From assembly GCA_020205615.1 (NCBI GenBank), contig CM035171.1:117928893-117992892 (forward strand): DNA of 64,000 nt. The letters run 5' to 3'. The position numbers and the translations under genes were made by a program. The notes beneath the pieces are model-generated. The model saw only the letters and a list, made by a program, of their open reading frames with translations, did no database searches and was not told the DNA's origin. The stretch is from Panax quinquefolius. Lineage: Eukaryota > Streptophyta > Magnoliopsida > Apiales > Araliaceae. Positions within the stretch are counted from its first letter, which is position 1. Every line of letters begins with the position of its first letter. Of the stretch, positions 35,592 to 50,975 are shown piece after piece.

Positions 35592-35720
35592 ATATGGAAT
35601 CTTCTGTTTAACGATAAACTGAAACTGCCGCCGGCTTGTCCACCGTTGCCGCAACCGTTTCCTTCTCCTCGTCTGAGTTTCTGAGCAGTGAGTAGCCCTA
35701 GACTTTATTAGCTTTGCTAT
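35592..35720 (-). other. Candidate untranslated first exon (PFD2)
   Basis: The minus strand here is GC-richer than its surroundings, with GGAAACGGTTGCGGCAACGG, and ends at a good donor (CATAT/GTGAGT). No coding frame is evident. It is the best candidate for the first exon of the PFD2 transcript, but it could also belong to an unrecognised transcript. Confidence 0.35.
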
Positions 35721-36659
35721 TGTTTTTGCATCTCTCCCACGCCCCGTTTAACCCCACCAGAGTTGTAGAATTTAATTGTAAAAGTCAAAATTCATTATTT
35801 TAACATAATCAATTGAAGAATTTATATTTTATCGTAAATATAATATATAATAAAATTTGAAAATTGTCCGTTTCAAATTATAAAATTATTATTAATTCTT
35901 TAAAATCAACTAAAAATATTTTTAAACTTTAAATTATTTTGAATTTATTAATTAAAATTAAAATTATAAATTATTTAAAAAGTATTATTTATCATAAGAT
36001 TTATTATTTACATATTTTTTTCAAAATTTTAAAAAAGTAGTATTAGTTGAGATAGGACAAACTTAATGTAAATTTTTAAAATTTTAATTTATGATACCTA
36101 GATAATTTTGCAAATCTTGATTTTTTGCAAATCTTGATTTACCTAAAAATCAAAAGGTTAGATACACAAGAAAGGGTAAACGGTATTAAGGAAATAAGTA
36201 GCTTATTGGCATAGTTTGCTAGAGTCGCAGAATTTTCTTATAATACTCTAGACAACAATTTTTGATTTACATATAAAATACTTCGTACTACTTCCTAAGC
36301 ATGAAATCCCTAACAAACTGGCAAAGCAATACTTGGAGGATTATTTTTCTAAATTTCAAGCAAACATTAAATGCTTAATTTCTCATATTATCATTTACGA
36401 TAAATCTTAAAAAGCTAATATTGAAATTTTATACTCAATTTAATTAAGTAGACAAAATATTATTCTACGTGCATAACTTGAAACCAACGGAGGAGGAAGT
36501 AGTCTTTAAAGTCATAAAATGAGTACTTAATAAAAAGAAGAAATAACAGGCCAAAGTATTTGGATTCTGAAAATAGGTTCAAAGACATAGGAACAACCGA
36601 GCTGAAAAACATCCCAAACATATCTCTCAATTCATATATAACAAATTTATTGAATCTGC

Positions 36660-39878
<3,219 letters not shown>

Positions 39879-42094
39879 AATTCACAATTATCACTTCAAT
39901 AGGAAAATGGGAAACAACATTAATAAAAAAAAGGAAGAAAAAAAAAACTAACTTTTTTCAATACTAAAGATAAACCACAAGCAGATATCTATAAACCTTG
40001 AAAACCCCTCTTCAGGACTATAGAACAGCCAAAAAGAACTTTAATTTATCAACTATATACATACTCTAAGATGATTAAGTAAATTAAAAGATGCAAATAG
40101 AAATACCCAGAAAGGTGATGAATCAATGTTTAGCGCAACAAGGTCAAAACAAAATCCAATTAATTATATTATCAAATCCCACCAATTAATTATATTATCA
40201 AATGTATACTAGGGGAAAAAAAGTTGGTGTATAAAAAATAAAAACCTTATACCGTGATGCTTCGTGATAATTGCAGAAAGAAAAAGTAGTAGTTTTAGAG
40301 AGAGAAATCACCTGTTTTCGTCAAATAGAGACTGCGTCTAATTAAATGCAAGCTGAGCCACAATTTCTTCAAGTCAAGCTTCGACTATCACATCCCTCAC
40401 TTTGATAGGGTGTAAATGGAAGTGATTAGTATAAGTTTATTTTTAGGTAAGTTGGTTAATTGATACTGACATGCAGACGAAGTTATATGTGTGTCAGTAT
40501 TTTATTAATCAATTGACCAATTTATCAAAAAAATAACTATATGCTAACTGGATCCGGTGTAAATGAACCTATTGAGTAGAGAACTGAATTGCTCATATTT
40601 AGTTCACAAAATTTATTGACTATAAAATAAAGTTTAATTGAGATTAGTTTAGCTATCGAGTCGATCACGATATAGAGCAGTTTAAATTTTTCGAATGAAT
40701 ATGATTCTAGTATTAATAAAAAAAAAATTACAATTTGAAGAGATTCAAGTAATTTATAGAATTTTAAAATTTGCTCATATTTGAGTCATACATGAAGGTG
40801 AGACCCACTTTTTTCTCGTGTCAGAAATATTTTATGTAAAAATATCAAAAATATATAAATATCAAAAAAACATATGAAAATATCAAAAACACAATATTTT
40901 CACATGAATTTTTGATATTTTCACATAATTCCCTCTCATGACCCCTTTCTTGTTATGTAAAAAAAATTATATAAAAATATCAAAAATATGTATAAAAATA
41001 TCAATTTTCTATATATTATTATATTATCCGTTTATAGGATTGAGAGGTCAGCAAAGCAAATGAATGACACCATATTCTGCGCTCAAATACACCTTGACTA
41101 GGCATGTTATTAGAATAAGTTGGTATTTGATTGTATCTAAACAATCAATTTTTTAATGTCTCTCAAGAGTTTATATTTTTGTATCAAGAGATATTTTAAA
41201 TAGTTAAGATATAAATATGAGTCTAAACTATTCAGAGCACCTCTTAATACAAAAAATATGATCTGTTAAAATACATTAAGAGGTGGACTGTTAAGATGTA
41301 ATTAAACACCACCTAAATTTATATACACCTTCAAATTGTAGATTTTTGTTGTTGTTGTTAATTTGATACACACCACCACACACAGCCTCCTTTACTATGG
41401 CCAAAATTTAAATTCTCAATTTTATGGTTAATATGGGTTAGATCATACCACTCAGACAAAAAAAAATTAATTTAAATTATATATTTAAATACATAGTTAA
41501 ATATAAAATAATAATAAATGAGAAAGCAAATGAATCGCACCATATTATGCGCTCAAATACACTTCGACTAGGCATGTTAATAGAATAAATCTATATACGC
41601 CTTCAAATTGTAGATTTAAATACACAATTAAATATAAAATAATAATAAATGAAAAGAGAGAAAGAATTATAATATATATATATGTATATATATATATATT
41701 AGGGTTATATATGATATCAAATACATGTAGTATACAATCGTCTTTATATGAGAGTTTTTCGGCATCAGAATATCTACAAGAATTCGGTTGAACTGTCATC
41801 GTAGTAAGTTAAAAATATTATCGCCATAAACGATTATATACTGCACAACTCTGTATATACATTTTTTTCTATATATTATTATCATTTTACACTCCTATGT
41901 ATATTTGAACGTACATTTTAACTGTATAAATACATATATGTCCATGTTATTATTGTAGTAACTTATTAGGATAGATTGTACTAAAATTTACTGTGCTTGG
42001 GCGGCTGAGTCCAAACCCAGGTTTTAGGGAACTTATTTATCGGGCACAAAAATATATATGGGAGCACAATAAATATCATTTCTCTATTTCAATG

Positions 42095-42142
<48 letters not shown>

Positions 42143-43307
42143 TTAATAATGTCAGAATTATAATTATACTGTTAAAGTAATAAGTATATTTGAAAGTATA
42201 AAGCGTCTTCAAAACAAATATAAAAGTGTAGTTAAATACATATTTATTTTAACATCATAAATATTAATGTGACATTATCAACAGTCATATATCAATAAAT
42301 ATGGAAAAAATATATAGTTACATTACAAAATATTATAGTTGGTCGATGTGCTCATTTTGATTTTTTTTTTTTTTAACTTAAAAATTGTTTAGTTGTTGAG
42401 AGAGAGATGTAAAGGTTACCGTTGATCTTTGGGTAGAACAAGGTCCCTGTGCTGTGCGCTGCGGTGAGTTCGACTCTCACAGTACCAGGAGCACACATTG
42501 CCAATAATCTAATTAGTACTTGTAATTCTTATTGTGAATTATGTATTCTTTTAACTATGTCAAGCTATCACCTTTTTCATTGTCAAAATTTCTTTCTTTT
42601 ATCAAAGTAAAATTAAAAGGAAAGATTATCAAAATTTAGTCCTCTACTCTACTCCTCTATAATATTCAAAAGAAAGATATTGGCAAAGAAAATCTGATTA
42701 ATGTTGCCAAAATTTTGTCCTATATCCTATTAAATATCTTAAAGGATAAACGTCAAAATGTTTGGTCTTCAATGCCCGAGTGGGAGGAAACTTCCTGGCC
42801 TTGTAACTCAACTTTATGCAGTTTATTACTATGTGCTTGCATGGAATTTGAGGTAAAAAATAGTAGAGGCGTCTACGTCTAGTCCATCATTTTTGGAACT
42901 AATTTAAGTGAATAGACCAAAGGTGGATGATAGAGATTTCTCTTTTTACTATGCGATTAAAGGTGATAGAGGTCTCTTCCCTTACCCTGCAAATTCACAT
43001 ATTTGAGTTTATCCCTAAAGAGAGATAAGGGCATACTTCAGCATCTAGAGACTGTTTGTGTATAAGATAATATGTTGATTTCGCTACAAACTAGCTGCTA
43101 ATGCTTTTTTGATTTTCATGAGCTTAGAACCATTTTGTTTGTGTTTCTTTATGTCATCATACCTCTAGCTGCTAATCAACAATCTTATATACATATTCTT
43201 ATTTGGATACTGAAAAGATGATCAAACACCAACGTTTTATGAAGTCTGTAACTGATGCGCACACAAACTTTTGGACCTGATGGGCCACTCGATCAGAAAA
43301 AAAGCTT
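39879..43307. other. Intergenic region with repeats and one possible OAS-TL leader exon
   Basis: On the minus strand a leader-like segment at about 40380-40320 ends at GAAAACAG/GTGATT and could be the untranslated first exon of the OAS-TL gene. Further right, segments around 41050-41125 and 41523-41590 are direct copies (AAGCAAATGAAT.GCACCATATT, GCGCTCAAATACAC). A block ending in TAAATATAAAATAATAATAAATGA also occurs twice (about 41490 and 41625). A (TA)n tract lies at about 42098-42140. No further gene is seen. Confidence 0.45.
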
Positions 43308-44402
43308 CTAAGCTCTAGGTGCAACGCCAGATTTCTTGAATTTCCTTTGCTTAATCTTTACCTTCACATCAACTCCATTCTTGATAATTGACTGAAGTAC
43401 AATCTGAAGTTTACCCTCCAACTTATCCCCTCTCCTCGGTGTATAGACCACATTATGGATATCATCAGCCAAGGCTCTCTGAGCTAAAACCTCACCCACA
43501 GCAGCACAAGCAGTAACATTCCTTGTTGATCCCAGGTCAAATTTCATGTCCTTAGATATAGAATGTGCCACAGCAACAACATTGCTAGTTGCTCGGTGCA
43601 CAATGCAGGCACGAACAGAAGCTTTTGATATGTAAATGTCCAAGCAAAATGGTTCATGATAAGGGGCTGTAAGTTGATTAAAAGTGGGTGTCCTTTGCTT
43701 CTTTTCAACATTAAAACCGTCAATTACATTAAGCGAAGATGTCAGATAGTAATTCTTATCAATTTTTTGCAGCCTTCTCCCTCCAGAGGCGTAGTCAATT
43801 ACATTTTCCTTCTTTTTGCTCTCTTTGGGCTCATCTCTATTCTTAGTAGACTTTTCAACAACAGAAGCCAAGTCACCCCTTTTTTTGCTTTCGTTTTGAG
43901 TACCCTTGTTCTTCGAAGATTTCCTCCTATGGAACTCAAAACTATACTCTTCATACTCTTTAGAATCCTTGTCAAGCTTGTAAAAAAGATTCCCACGAAT
44001 TCTCATATCTTCAATCTCATCAAGATCCGGGTCCTCCTTATTTGGAGGTCCATACTTAACCACCTCATCAACTACATCATTTCTCAAAGCCTTTGTTTGG
44101 TTAGTACCTCTCCATGCATCTGCCAAACCCGTGGAAACCCGCCAAGTTTCATTATCAACGAGCTCAATCTTGTAATCATTCACATGATCCCCTCTGTGGG
44201 ATAACAACGGTGAAAGATGAAGGCTGCTGTCATAATTTACAGAAGCAGCACCCCTGTTTTCACCTGATGAAAATTGGGTTGCTTCATTTTCATAGACAAC
44301 AACTGCCGAGGCCCTCAAAGAAAACCTACACGCCCTCCAAAGAAAATGAGGATTCACCAATGATGTGAAGGATTTGCCTCTTCTTAAGAACATAGATGTC
44401 AT
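43308..44402 (-). CDS. L18p/L5e (uL18) family ribosomal-type protein, probably organellar
   Basis: An intronless frame of 364 residues. The N-terminus (MTSMFLRRGKSFTSLVN, RACRFSLRAS) is basic and hydroxylated with no acid for about 35 residues, typical of a mitochondrial (or plastid) targeting peptide. The middle is highly charged (RRKSSKNKGTQNESKKRGD and KESKKKENVIDYASGGRR) and probably disordered. The C-terminal ~100 residues form the uL18-like domain: FCLDIYISKASVRACIVHRA, VVAVAHSISKDMKFDLGSTR, ACAAVGEVLAQRAL and VVYTPRRGDKLEGKLQIVLQ. This longer plant family differs from the short uL18 ribosomal protein by its extended N-terminal half. A role in organellar ribosomes or RNA binding is inferred from the domain. 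From memory the Arabidopsis counterpart is At3g22450, beside FRL4a. Confidence 0.85.
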   Translation of the reverse strand: MTSMFLRRGKSFTSLVNPHFLWRACRFSLRASAVVVYENEATQFSSGENRGAASVNYDSSLHLSPLLSHRGDHVNDYKIELVDNETWRVSTGLADAWRGTNQTKALRNDVVDEVVKYGPPNKEDPDLDEIEDMRIRGNLFYKLDKDSKEYEEYSFEFHRRKSSKNKGTQNESKKRGDLASVVEKSTKNRDEPKESKKKENVIDYASGGRRLQKIDKNYYLTSSLNVIDGFNVEKKQRTPTFNQLTAPYHEPFCLDIYISKASVRACIVHRATSNVVAVAHSISKDMKFDLGSTRNVTACAAVGEVLAQRALADDIHNVVYTPRRGDKLEGKLQIVLQSIIKNGVDVKVKIKQRKFKKSGVAPRA

Positions 44403-46167
44403 TTAATTCAGTGCAGGCTGTATAGATAGGCAGTGGGTTTAAAGCTTTAGGGGTCATTAACAGTTACTAATCATACAAGAATCATTAAGCTGATCTCGGT
44501 AAGGCTTAAAGTAAGACCGTGTAACTGGTGTAAGTGATAAAGTTCGTTGGGGAAAATCATCAAACAGTTGGAGTTGGAGTGTGAAAGTAGATTTTATGAA
44601 TATTAACTCTATTCTAATTAATGGAATTCAGCACAAAGAATACCTTAAATCCACAGACTTATCTTAATTTGTTTGGATAAATAAAATACAAAAAAAGAAA
44701 TGAAATATAATTGCTCCCTTCTGTTTGTGCAAGGTGAAGAAATAGGGGTTAAAGGGAAAGAACACTAGTGTTCTGTAGAGGCCAACTCTAAATTTTAGTT
44801 AGAGAAAGAGAACAATGATATACGGACCGGGTCGTTAATGTCATTGCTATTAACCCACATAAACTAAAAATCAGCGTAAAAGGGCTTTAAACATATATTG
44901 GGCCTATAGGCGCACAAATTTGGTCTATAATCTCGTGCTTAAACCATTTCCCTAAAAGAATATATAAATAAAATGAATTTCTAATAAGAGTAAGTGAAAG
45001 TTGTCATCGCATCCACGTTGGTCGCAGTCAAATTTCGTCAAACATTTGTGAAATGTATATCATTTTCTTTCTAATAACAAAGTTGTAAATCTCTAATTCC
45101 CATGTAACCAACTCATTCAACATATTATAATTCATAAATTATGATATTTTTTATAAAAAAAATCAGAGCTCACGTTGTATAAATTATAAGAATAATAAGA
45201 GTATTTATACATTATACATGTTTTTATTGTGAAGTAACCTGAATTACTATATTAGATCGCGACTTACTAAAATGCAGCACGACTTACTTATACGGGAAAT
45301 GCTACCAATAAATATGTGACGAATTACTATATTAGATCACGACTTACTAAAATGCAGAACGACTTATTTTTACGGGAAATGCTACCAATAAATGTGAAGG
45401 GAATGCTATCCATAAATATGTAACCAAATTATACTGCGATCTATCATTTTTAATTTGGAAATTAGTTATATTCATAATAAAAAAATATTATTTTCATAAC
45501 AAAAGTGTCGCTATACATCTATAACTACACTTTTGTTGTAGAAATAACAAAAAATATTATAAATTTAACAATTCTCTTTCAATTTTTAGTTGAAATACAT
45601 AGTTAGGCTCTAATTATACTATAAATTCAGACATTACAAATGGGAGCAAAAAATTCGACACTATATTACCACATGTAGACCGAACTAAAAGAGGACACCG
45701 ACTAACATCATCTCTGTGTTAAAAAAACCTATAGAATGTACGATTGATTTTGGATAAAATAAGATACCATCAGTCCTTTATCACATCACATGACCTCTTT
45801 TGACTCCAGGAGCCACCCTACAAAAGCAATGAAATCTGTTTCCAAATCGAAGCAGATATTTAGAGGAGGAGAAACACACAGAGGCAAAAACAGCTTCAGT
45901 AAGAAACCTGATATCACGGGTGGAACCCGGAGTTCTTTTCGTAAAGTAGCATTCTTAATTACTTTTCACATTCCCCTAATATTAGAAGTTTAATCAACAT
46001 TAGAAATACATCTGCCCTTGACAACGCATGCAGCAGGGAACAGGTCAGAAAAAGGATTAACACACACATCGCTACCATTAAAAGGTTAGTGATTACAAAG
46101 CCATTAAGAAAGAGATTAGGGAGGGGTCATCATATCAGTGTCACCATTTTTCAAAGACCAGTCCTGT
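44403..46167. other. Intergenic region with an 80-bp tandem repeat
   Basis: The promoter of the L18-like gene lies at the left and the 3' end of the FRIGIDA-like gene at the right. A two-copy repeat lies at 45241-45400. The frame at 45790-45993 has no recognisable similarity and is not called. Confidence 0.55.
45241..45400. repeat. Two-copy tandem repeat, 80-bp period
   Basis: Units begin at 45241 and 45321 with GAATTACTATATTAGATC(G/A)C. They continue through GACTTACTAAAATGCAG and ACGGGAAATGCTACCAATAA. They differ at a few bases. A partial third match (AATGCTATCCATAAATATG) follows. Confidence 0.8.
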
Positions 46168-49100
46168 CTATCGGTAGTAAGCATGCTGATAAGCTGGTGC
46201 CATACCATTCCCATAGCAGCCTCCATATGCAGGGTAGCTCACTGGAACTCCTGGATATGATCCTGCTAGAGGAGGAGATGCTGCCTCGGGCGAGTACACG
46301 TAATGGCTGGCTGGTGGGCTCCTGCTGCCATGCCCATACATTGGGGGTGCCACCTGGTATTGTGGAACCCCAGCAGGGTACTGGGTGTGCGATGGAGACC
46401 TTACAAATGTGGGAACTGCTGGGAAAGATGATACATAGGCATTTGTCAACCGGCCAGCCTTGGCTGGAGGCATGGGCCCTCCATTGCTGGCTCGCGTTCG
46501 TTTGTTGGCAGGGACTGCAGCTGGCCTTTTCTTTTCACTCTTGACCTTCTCCAATTGTTCGAGGCGTTTCTTCAGGTTCTCTGGAGGGAATTCAACCTCT
46601 AGTTTATACTCTTCAATGCACTTGACGACAGCACGTAGTGCAGACTGCTCTTTTCGTGCAGCTAGGTGCTGTAAAAACACCCAAAAGAAAAAAAAAAGGA
46701 GAGGGCGGGAAACCTCATAATTAGATCTTGTATTCCATTCATGCCAAAATAGCAACACATATGTTAAAATCTGCACAGAATTTGTGATAAATATAGTTCG
46801 ATAAGAAGTTTATACCCTGCGAGCCACTTACTGCCAATATAAGATAAAATGCACGTGATAGGATCAATCAGATATCTCAGAAGCAGAAATCTCAGAGCTA
46901 CAAATGCTGTACAGCAGGAAAACATGATAACAAGACCCAACAAGGTAATCACAAATATTATGGCATGTATAATTAAGTTAATGGTCTTTTTCCATAGAAA
47001 ACACGTTCGTGTAGTCTAATTAAGACGGTTTTAGATCATAGGAAGGCAAATCATTACTGTGTAGTCTATTTTAAAACATTTTAGATAATAGGATGCCAAA
47101 ACACTAGTGTAGTCTATTTAAGACAGTGTTAAGATAATAGGAGGTTAAGCCACTAGGCATGAAATTAAACATGAACAAAAGAAGGAATAATTTATGACAA
47201 TGATAGTACCACCACCATTAGAACCACACTCTAGCAGAAAGAAGAGGATTTAATTTCTTTATTTTTAATTTGTGTGTTTGTGTTTGTTTGGGGTTGGAGG
47301 GGGGAGGGGAAGATAACACACTACATTTAAACAATGGAAAAACAATTAGGGAGGGGGGATCAAGTTCAAAGAGTTTAATACATACTGCAGCTCGGCCAGA
47401 ATTATTAGGATCCTCCAAAATAGAAGTTGCAGCCTTTTTAGCATCCTTCAGAAAGGCTTTCAGCAGTGGAACAGGGGGGAATTTGTCCACAAGGCCAACT
47501 TCATAAGTGAAATGTACAGCATCAACCTGTTGTCCCCTGCTAATTAATTCTTCAATCATATCTGTTGAAAAGAGGCACACTTAATTATAGACATTCCAAC
47601 TGTTACAAGATAAATTTAAACAAGTCAGATAGACTATGAAAACAACTTAATAACATACTCATGAAATAGGCTGCACAACAACTTTTTGTTATTATAATTT
47701 AATTATTTAAAAAAAAAAATTAGTTGAACATCAAATCAAATAATGTATGCTTCATGGCCACATCTTTTCATTTCACCTACCGAAGCTATCTATCAATGAA
47801 TAGTTGGTAGCTAAAATATCTTTTTCTCCATTAGTGGTAGGCTATGGGGACTAGGGAAGCATTGGGCAAATGAGTATTATTCAAATATTTCAAACAAAGA
47901 TTGAGAATGAAAAAACTTTTCAAAGCTCAATAAATTTGTCATCGGCAGAAAGACATCTTGTTTCTAGCATAACACAAATAACATTGTGTATATTTTATCT
48001 ATTCTAACAACAATAAGAAAATATAAAATTTGAAAATATAAACTGAAGATCAATATGCCAAAAACTGAAACAGCGAATAGAACTACAAGCAATTTTGAAA
48101 CTTTAAATCTACGTGTCAGATATTCAGAAAATGGAGTTGCCTAAGTAATGGTTTTAAAGACTTCACTAAAAAAATTACATAATATATGGATTGCAGTGGA
48201 AGAAAAAGAAACTATGATAAAACAAACTAAAAAAGTACTCAAAATACTAGTTTATCAAAAATTGAAAAAGCAACTCGCAATGCATCCATTATCATGCACT
48301 ACACATTAATTAGACCTCAAGTTCTAAATACAAGTTTTATGCTTCTAAAAAATGCCAAAACCTCTTTTGCTTGCCAAGATATATTGAAAAAGGAGGAGGA
48401 GGAGGAGGGGAGGGGAGGGGGGAGGGGAGGGGAGGGGGGAAGGCTTACACCTACAAAGATTTAAAAGCTTTCTTTAATCATGAGTCCAAACCATATCACA
48501 ATGAATTTTCTAATATAATAGTTGTTCTTAATAATATCATATCAAAAAGATAAAAACCAATATCACTGCAGACACTGTAGAATATCGTTGAGATAAGTCT
48601 GAACATAAATATCTTTTAATAGAAAATATCTCATCGAGAATAGCTATGATTCAAATCCCATTCTTTGAAATAGTGTCATTCAGCTGACACACAACACTGT
48701 CATCGCCTTGTTGCACACAGTCATGCCCTGCCAACTAACACAAGAGCCACCAAATCATCATTTCACATTATTTATTTTAAACTGATACCCATTATCAACA
48801 AACTAACATTATGACCTAAGAATAACAATAGAACATTACAACAGAAACATTGTCATCCGCAATGCCCTTACAACTAACACAAGAGCCACCAAAGCATAGT
48901 GATACCATTATCAACAAACTAAGCTTTCAAAATGACCTAAGAATAACAATGAAACAGTACCATAGAAAGATTTATTAAGACATACCATTGTCAAATACCA
49001 TTTTTCAAATTCAGAACTAAAAAACTTACATATACATTTTTGTTGATTTAGTTTAGTTGAATAGGTATATTTTAATATGCAGTATTTTTAACATGCAAAA

Positions 49101-50791
49101 GATAAGAAAAGTGAGCGATAAATAAACTTCAACAGTGGTTTACTACCCACCATGGCAACTGGTTGCGAATAAGATTTATTCACCTAGGCGGGCAACTAGA
49201 TGTTGACTTCCAATGACCAGGTGGGTGCCTACAGATATCCATCTTTTAAAGTCAAAGACATACGCCTAAGAAGTAAGAACCCATGTGGGTGCCTGAACTT
49301 GGGACCATAGCGTCATCCAAGCACCCATCCAAATGATGTTCAAAATACTTTGTAGTCTTAAGCATCCGGTGGATTACTAATATTCCTTCATTCCTGTCTC
49401 TGAACTTGCTATAAATTTAAGTAGTTAACCTGCTTGAATATAGCAATCAAGTGTGATTGGAGTTACAGATCTAACAGCAACAGCAAATGCAAAATCTTAG
49501 ATGCTACCAAGACTTAAGTGAGTCGACCATGTACCCTTAACCTAAGACATATTTCAATATTCAAGATAGCAGCCAAAAGAAATCCACTGATAAGTGCAGA
49601 TAGCATCCAATTTGGACAGCCGTAAATGATGAAGATAGTGTTGAGCTACTATTACGGCCTAAAATTGTCCAATGTTCAGCTCCTCACTCAAGGCATTAAC
49701 TGGAATTAATTTAACTACTCATTTAAGAAGGATAGTTCATCAAAATTCAATCTTTTCTTTTAAAATGCCTTTTGCTTACAGAAACCCATGTTCATTGAAG
49801 ATATTTTTTAAGATTCAAGTCTAGATATTTATAACACCTCAAAGATAACAAACAATTTCAAATTAAAGCAATTATTAAAATTAAGTAAATTAAAGCTTTC
49901 AAATATACCAGGCATTTTATGGCCCAATCCAAGCGAAACCGCAAGCTTGGGCATTTGCTTCCGCCAAGCTGAACCAACAACAAGCTTCCTATACAAATCA
50001 AGATCCTCCTTTTTGACAATCCCAAAAGTCACCAAATGCTGCAAAAAAGTATGCACATCCGGGGTCTTCACATTCTCAATTCCTCCACGCTGGTCCAAAC
50101 TGGCCTTCCACGTCTCAGCAATCTGTTTCGCATTCTCCTTAACCTTTGGCGTCACCAGTAGCCGCGAGTTCCCCAGAATCGGATCCACCACTACTGGAAT
50201 CAACGATTCCAACACCAAAACACAAGCCCACCCCAAGTCATTCAGTCTCTCACTTTTGTTCTCCCTCTTATCCTCTGGAAATACCCCCGATATCGCTTCC
50301 AAGACAAACCTTGCCGGATCAACGCAGTCAGCTAAGGCCGCCGAAATCTGAGCCCTAATCGATTCCAATTCCTTCTTCCTCACTGTTATAAACCTCCAAA
50401 ACCCTAGAGAGTCCATTTTCGTGCAAAATGACCGGAGCCTTTGCAGTAAACCCTCGGAATCGTCGACTTCAGGCACTTCATCGTTCTCAGCAGAGCTTAG
50501 CGCTGCTGCTTTGCGCTTTTCAACGGTTTCAAGAGCTATTGAGATGGAATTGACAAGGCTGAGCTCGCGAGTCTTGAGATTTTTCAGAGATAGACTGGTT
50601 TCGGAGTCCAATTTCTCGATTTTGGACTTGATGGCGTCAGATTTCTTCATGATGTCTTGCTCGAGAGAGGTGAAGTGATCGGAGAGTTCCTTCCAGAGTA
50701 GAGTGCAGCTGGTCATGAGAGAGGTTTGCCTCTGGAACTCGTCAAAGCTCGGCGGCTGAGTCAACTCGCCGGGATCGGCGATTGAACCCAT
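46168..50791 (-). CDS. FRL4: FRIGIDA-like protein 4
   Basis: Three exons: 50791-49909, 47561-47386 and 46668-46168. Donors are CCTG/GTATAT and GCA/GTATGT, acceptors CAACAG and TTTACAG, and the phases agree. The product has 519 residues, close to the ~530 of Arabidopsis FRL4a. Residues about 25-110 contain a coiled coil (SLEQDIMKKSDAIKSKIEKL). The FRIGIDA domain follows with FCTKMDSLGFWRFITVRKKE, CVLVLESLIPVVVDPILGNS, GIVKKEDLDLYRKLV, SAWRKQMPKLAVSLGL and, across the first junction, MIEELISRGQQVDAVHFTYE and DKFPPVPLLKAFLKDAKK. A nuclear-localisation-like KSEKKRPAAVPANKRTR precedes a Pro/Tyr/Ala/Ser-rich tail ending QHAYYR. FRIGIDA-family proteins scaffold chromatin regulators at FLC in crucifers; in other plants the role is less clear. 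The start at 50791 (MGSIADPGELTQPPSFDEF) is typical of the family; an upstream ATG at 50830 is less likely. Intron 1 is about 2.3 kb and repeat-rich. Confidence 0.92.
47009..47155. repeat. Three-copy tandem repeat in FRL4 intron 2
   Basis: Units start at 47009, 47059 and 47107 with GTGTAGTCTA and share AAGAC..(T)TTTTAGAT.ATAGGA and a GCCA/GCAAA tail. The period is about 48-50 bases and the copies are diverged. The stretch lies inside intron 2 (46669-47385). Confidence 0.65.
48391..48440 (+). repeat. Purine-rich G-run tract in FRL4 intron 1
   Basis: GGAGGAGGAGGAGGGGAGGG is followed by further GGGG blocks separated by single A bases. The plus strand could form G-quadruplexes, while the FRL4 pre-mRNA would carry the C-rich complement. 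A similar short G-run occurs at 34336-34357. Confidence 0.7.
48705..48966. repeat. Diverged tandem duplication (~140 bp) in FRL4 intron 1
   Basis: Shared blocks are ACTAACACAAGAGCCACCAAA (48732 and 48871), TACCATTATCAACAAACTAA and ATGACCTAAGAATAACAAT. The second copy is shorter. It lies in the large first intron, which has no other recognised gene. Confidence 0.65.
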
Positions 50792-50969
50792 TGTGGCCGA
50801 CTCACTGTGAAAGTTTGATACAGTAACCACAGAGAAAACCTAAAATTTTAGGAGAGAGAAAATAATGGAGAGAGAGAAATGGAATAGTGTGAGTGGGATG
50901 ATGGTGGTGGCGATAAAGGCAGGTTGAGGGAAAAGGACGGAGTGATGACGTGGATGAGGATTAGTGCGC

Positions 50970-50975
50970 CACGTG
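50970..50975. promoter_or_regulatory. G-box in the FRL4 promoter
   Basis: CACGTG within GCGCCACGTGGGAGG, about 180 bases upstream of the FRL4 ATG, with another ACGT core (GATGACGTGG) about 25 bases further upstream in transcription terms. G-boxes bind bZIP and bHLH factors, for example in light or ABA responses. Function here is not shown by sequence alone. Confidence 0.45.

Noticed and set aside
42425..42490. tRNA-like sequence with GGTGAGTTCGACTCTCAC resembling a T arm
   Set aside because: No acceptor stem, D arm or anticodon arm could be folded around it by eye; probably chance or a degraded organellar or repeat fragment.
43656..44204. 182-residue plus-strand frame
   Set aside because: It lies antisense within the L18-like coding exon and has no recognisable features.
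46089..46544. 151-residue plus-strand frame
   Set aside because: Antisense shadow of the Pro/Tyr-rich last exon of FRL4.
48371..48553. 60-residue Gly/Glu-rich frame
   Set aside because: It is the translation of the GGA/GGGGA purine tract inside FRL4 intron 1.
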